Source of the DNA: Alphaproteobacteria bacterium
GTDB lineage: Bacteria; Pseudomonadota; Alphaproteobacteria; UBA828
DNA length: 64,000 nucleotides
Reading direction: 5' to 3'
NCBI GenBank assembly: GCA_022826665.1
Contig: JAJDUK010000024.1
Coordinates: 191,844 to 255,843 of the forward strand
Positions 63,950-64,000 of this stretch are shown here, piece by piece (position 1 is the first letter of the stretch; each line of letters begins with the position of its first letter). Both the position numbers and the translations under genes were made by a program. The notes below the pieces were generated by a model. The model worked only from the letters and a program-made list of their open reading frames with translations. It had not been told where the DNA came from and ran no database searches.

Positions 63950-64000
63950 ATGGCTACCGCCGCTCACGACGATCTCGCCGAACAGCGCGGGAAGTTGCTC
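63950..64000 (+). CDS. start of a gene, cut by the window edge (possibly a TetR-type regulator)
   Basis: Only 17 codons are inside: MATAAHDDLAEQRGKLL. Start options in the same frame are 63911, 63938 and 63950; ATG 63950 leaves the operator in the leader and has GGAAACGG upstream. The basic helix start fits the N-terminus of a TetR family regulator, consistent with the palindrome upstream, but too little sequence is present to prove it. Confidence 0.4.
   Translation, partial: MATAAHDDLAEQRGKLL

Overview
The window is a high-GC chromosomal segment from an alphaproteobacterium, probably a Rhodospirillales-like or related metabolically versatile lineage. The evidence is the rph-rdgB-hemW gene order, a COQ9 family gene beside def, an IalB family protein, PhoB/PstS, and many single-copy catabolic enzymes (CoA transferase III, phytanoyl-CoA dioxygenases, FAH, hydantoinase). 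No rRNA, tRNA, CRISPR array or recognisable transposase was found. Almost all DNA is coding, in short runs on alternating strands.

Layout. 0-2.3 kb: end of a carbohydrate/polyol-type ABC transporter (permease, ATPase, small membrane protein). 2.3-10.6 kb: a catabolic cluster with an LigB-type extradiol dioxygenase, cytochrome P450, glutamine-synthetase-like ligase, aldehyde dehydrogenase, FAH hydrolase, ADC-family protein, MarR regulator and RidA. Three of these resemble HpaD/HpaE/HpaG of homoprotocatechuate cleavage. 10.6-15.5 kb: phytanoyl-CoA dioxygenase, molybdopterin oxidoreductase, UPF0158 protein, alpha/beta hydrolase and Rieske ferredoxin. 15.8-18.4 kb: modABC molybdate transporter. 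18.5-21.4 kb: a secreted protein, a cupin, an orphan PstS with a candidate Pho box, and a PhoB-like regulator. 21.4-26.3 kb: GST, a dimethylformamidase-large-subunit-like protein, a duplicated DUF1330 protein and a CoA transferase. 26.3-30.8 kb: an RND efflux pair. 30.9-34.3 kb: M20 peptidase and a FadB-like fusion, separated by a phased DnaA-box-like array. 34.3-40.3 kb: housekeeping genes rlmN, ialB-like, def, COQ9, hemW, rdgB and rph. 40.4-44.3 kb: a fused HyuA-HyuB ATPase. 44.3-45.3 kb: a gene-poor, partly extremely AT-rich spacer. 45.3-52.1 kb: MetE-like protein, DUF429-like protein, a periplasmic 5'-nucleotidase plus nucleosidase pair, a VTT membrane protein and an FAD amine/amino-acid oxidase. 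52.5-55.4 kb: a low-GC islet with an unrecognised membrane protein and a lipase-like hydrolase. 55.7-64 kb: DUF2147, deoxyribosyltransferase-like, racemase-like, a second phytanoyl-CoA dioxygenase, a lipoprotein, threonine aldolase, MFS transporter, amidohydrolase, an exported intradiol dioxygenase, and the start of a gene behind a palindromic operator.

Most notable non-genic signals: (1) short elements sharing a TTCTCACCACGGTCATGG terminus, two of them with both inverted ends (36.1-36.4 kb and 44.4-44.5 kb) and one half copy at 63.8 kb; (2) six 11-bp units resembling DnaA boxes at 32.07-32.13 kb; (3) an approximately 300-bp AT-rich block (17% GC at its core) with an 18-bp perfect palindrome. 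The best candidate for an undescribed two-gene system is the low-GC islet at 52.5-55.4 kb, but its function cannot be read from sequence alone.
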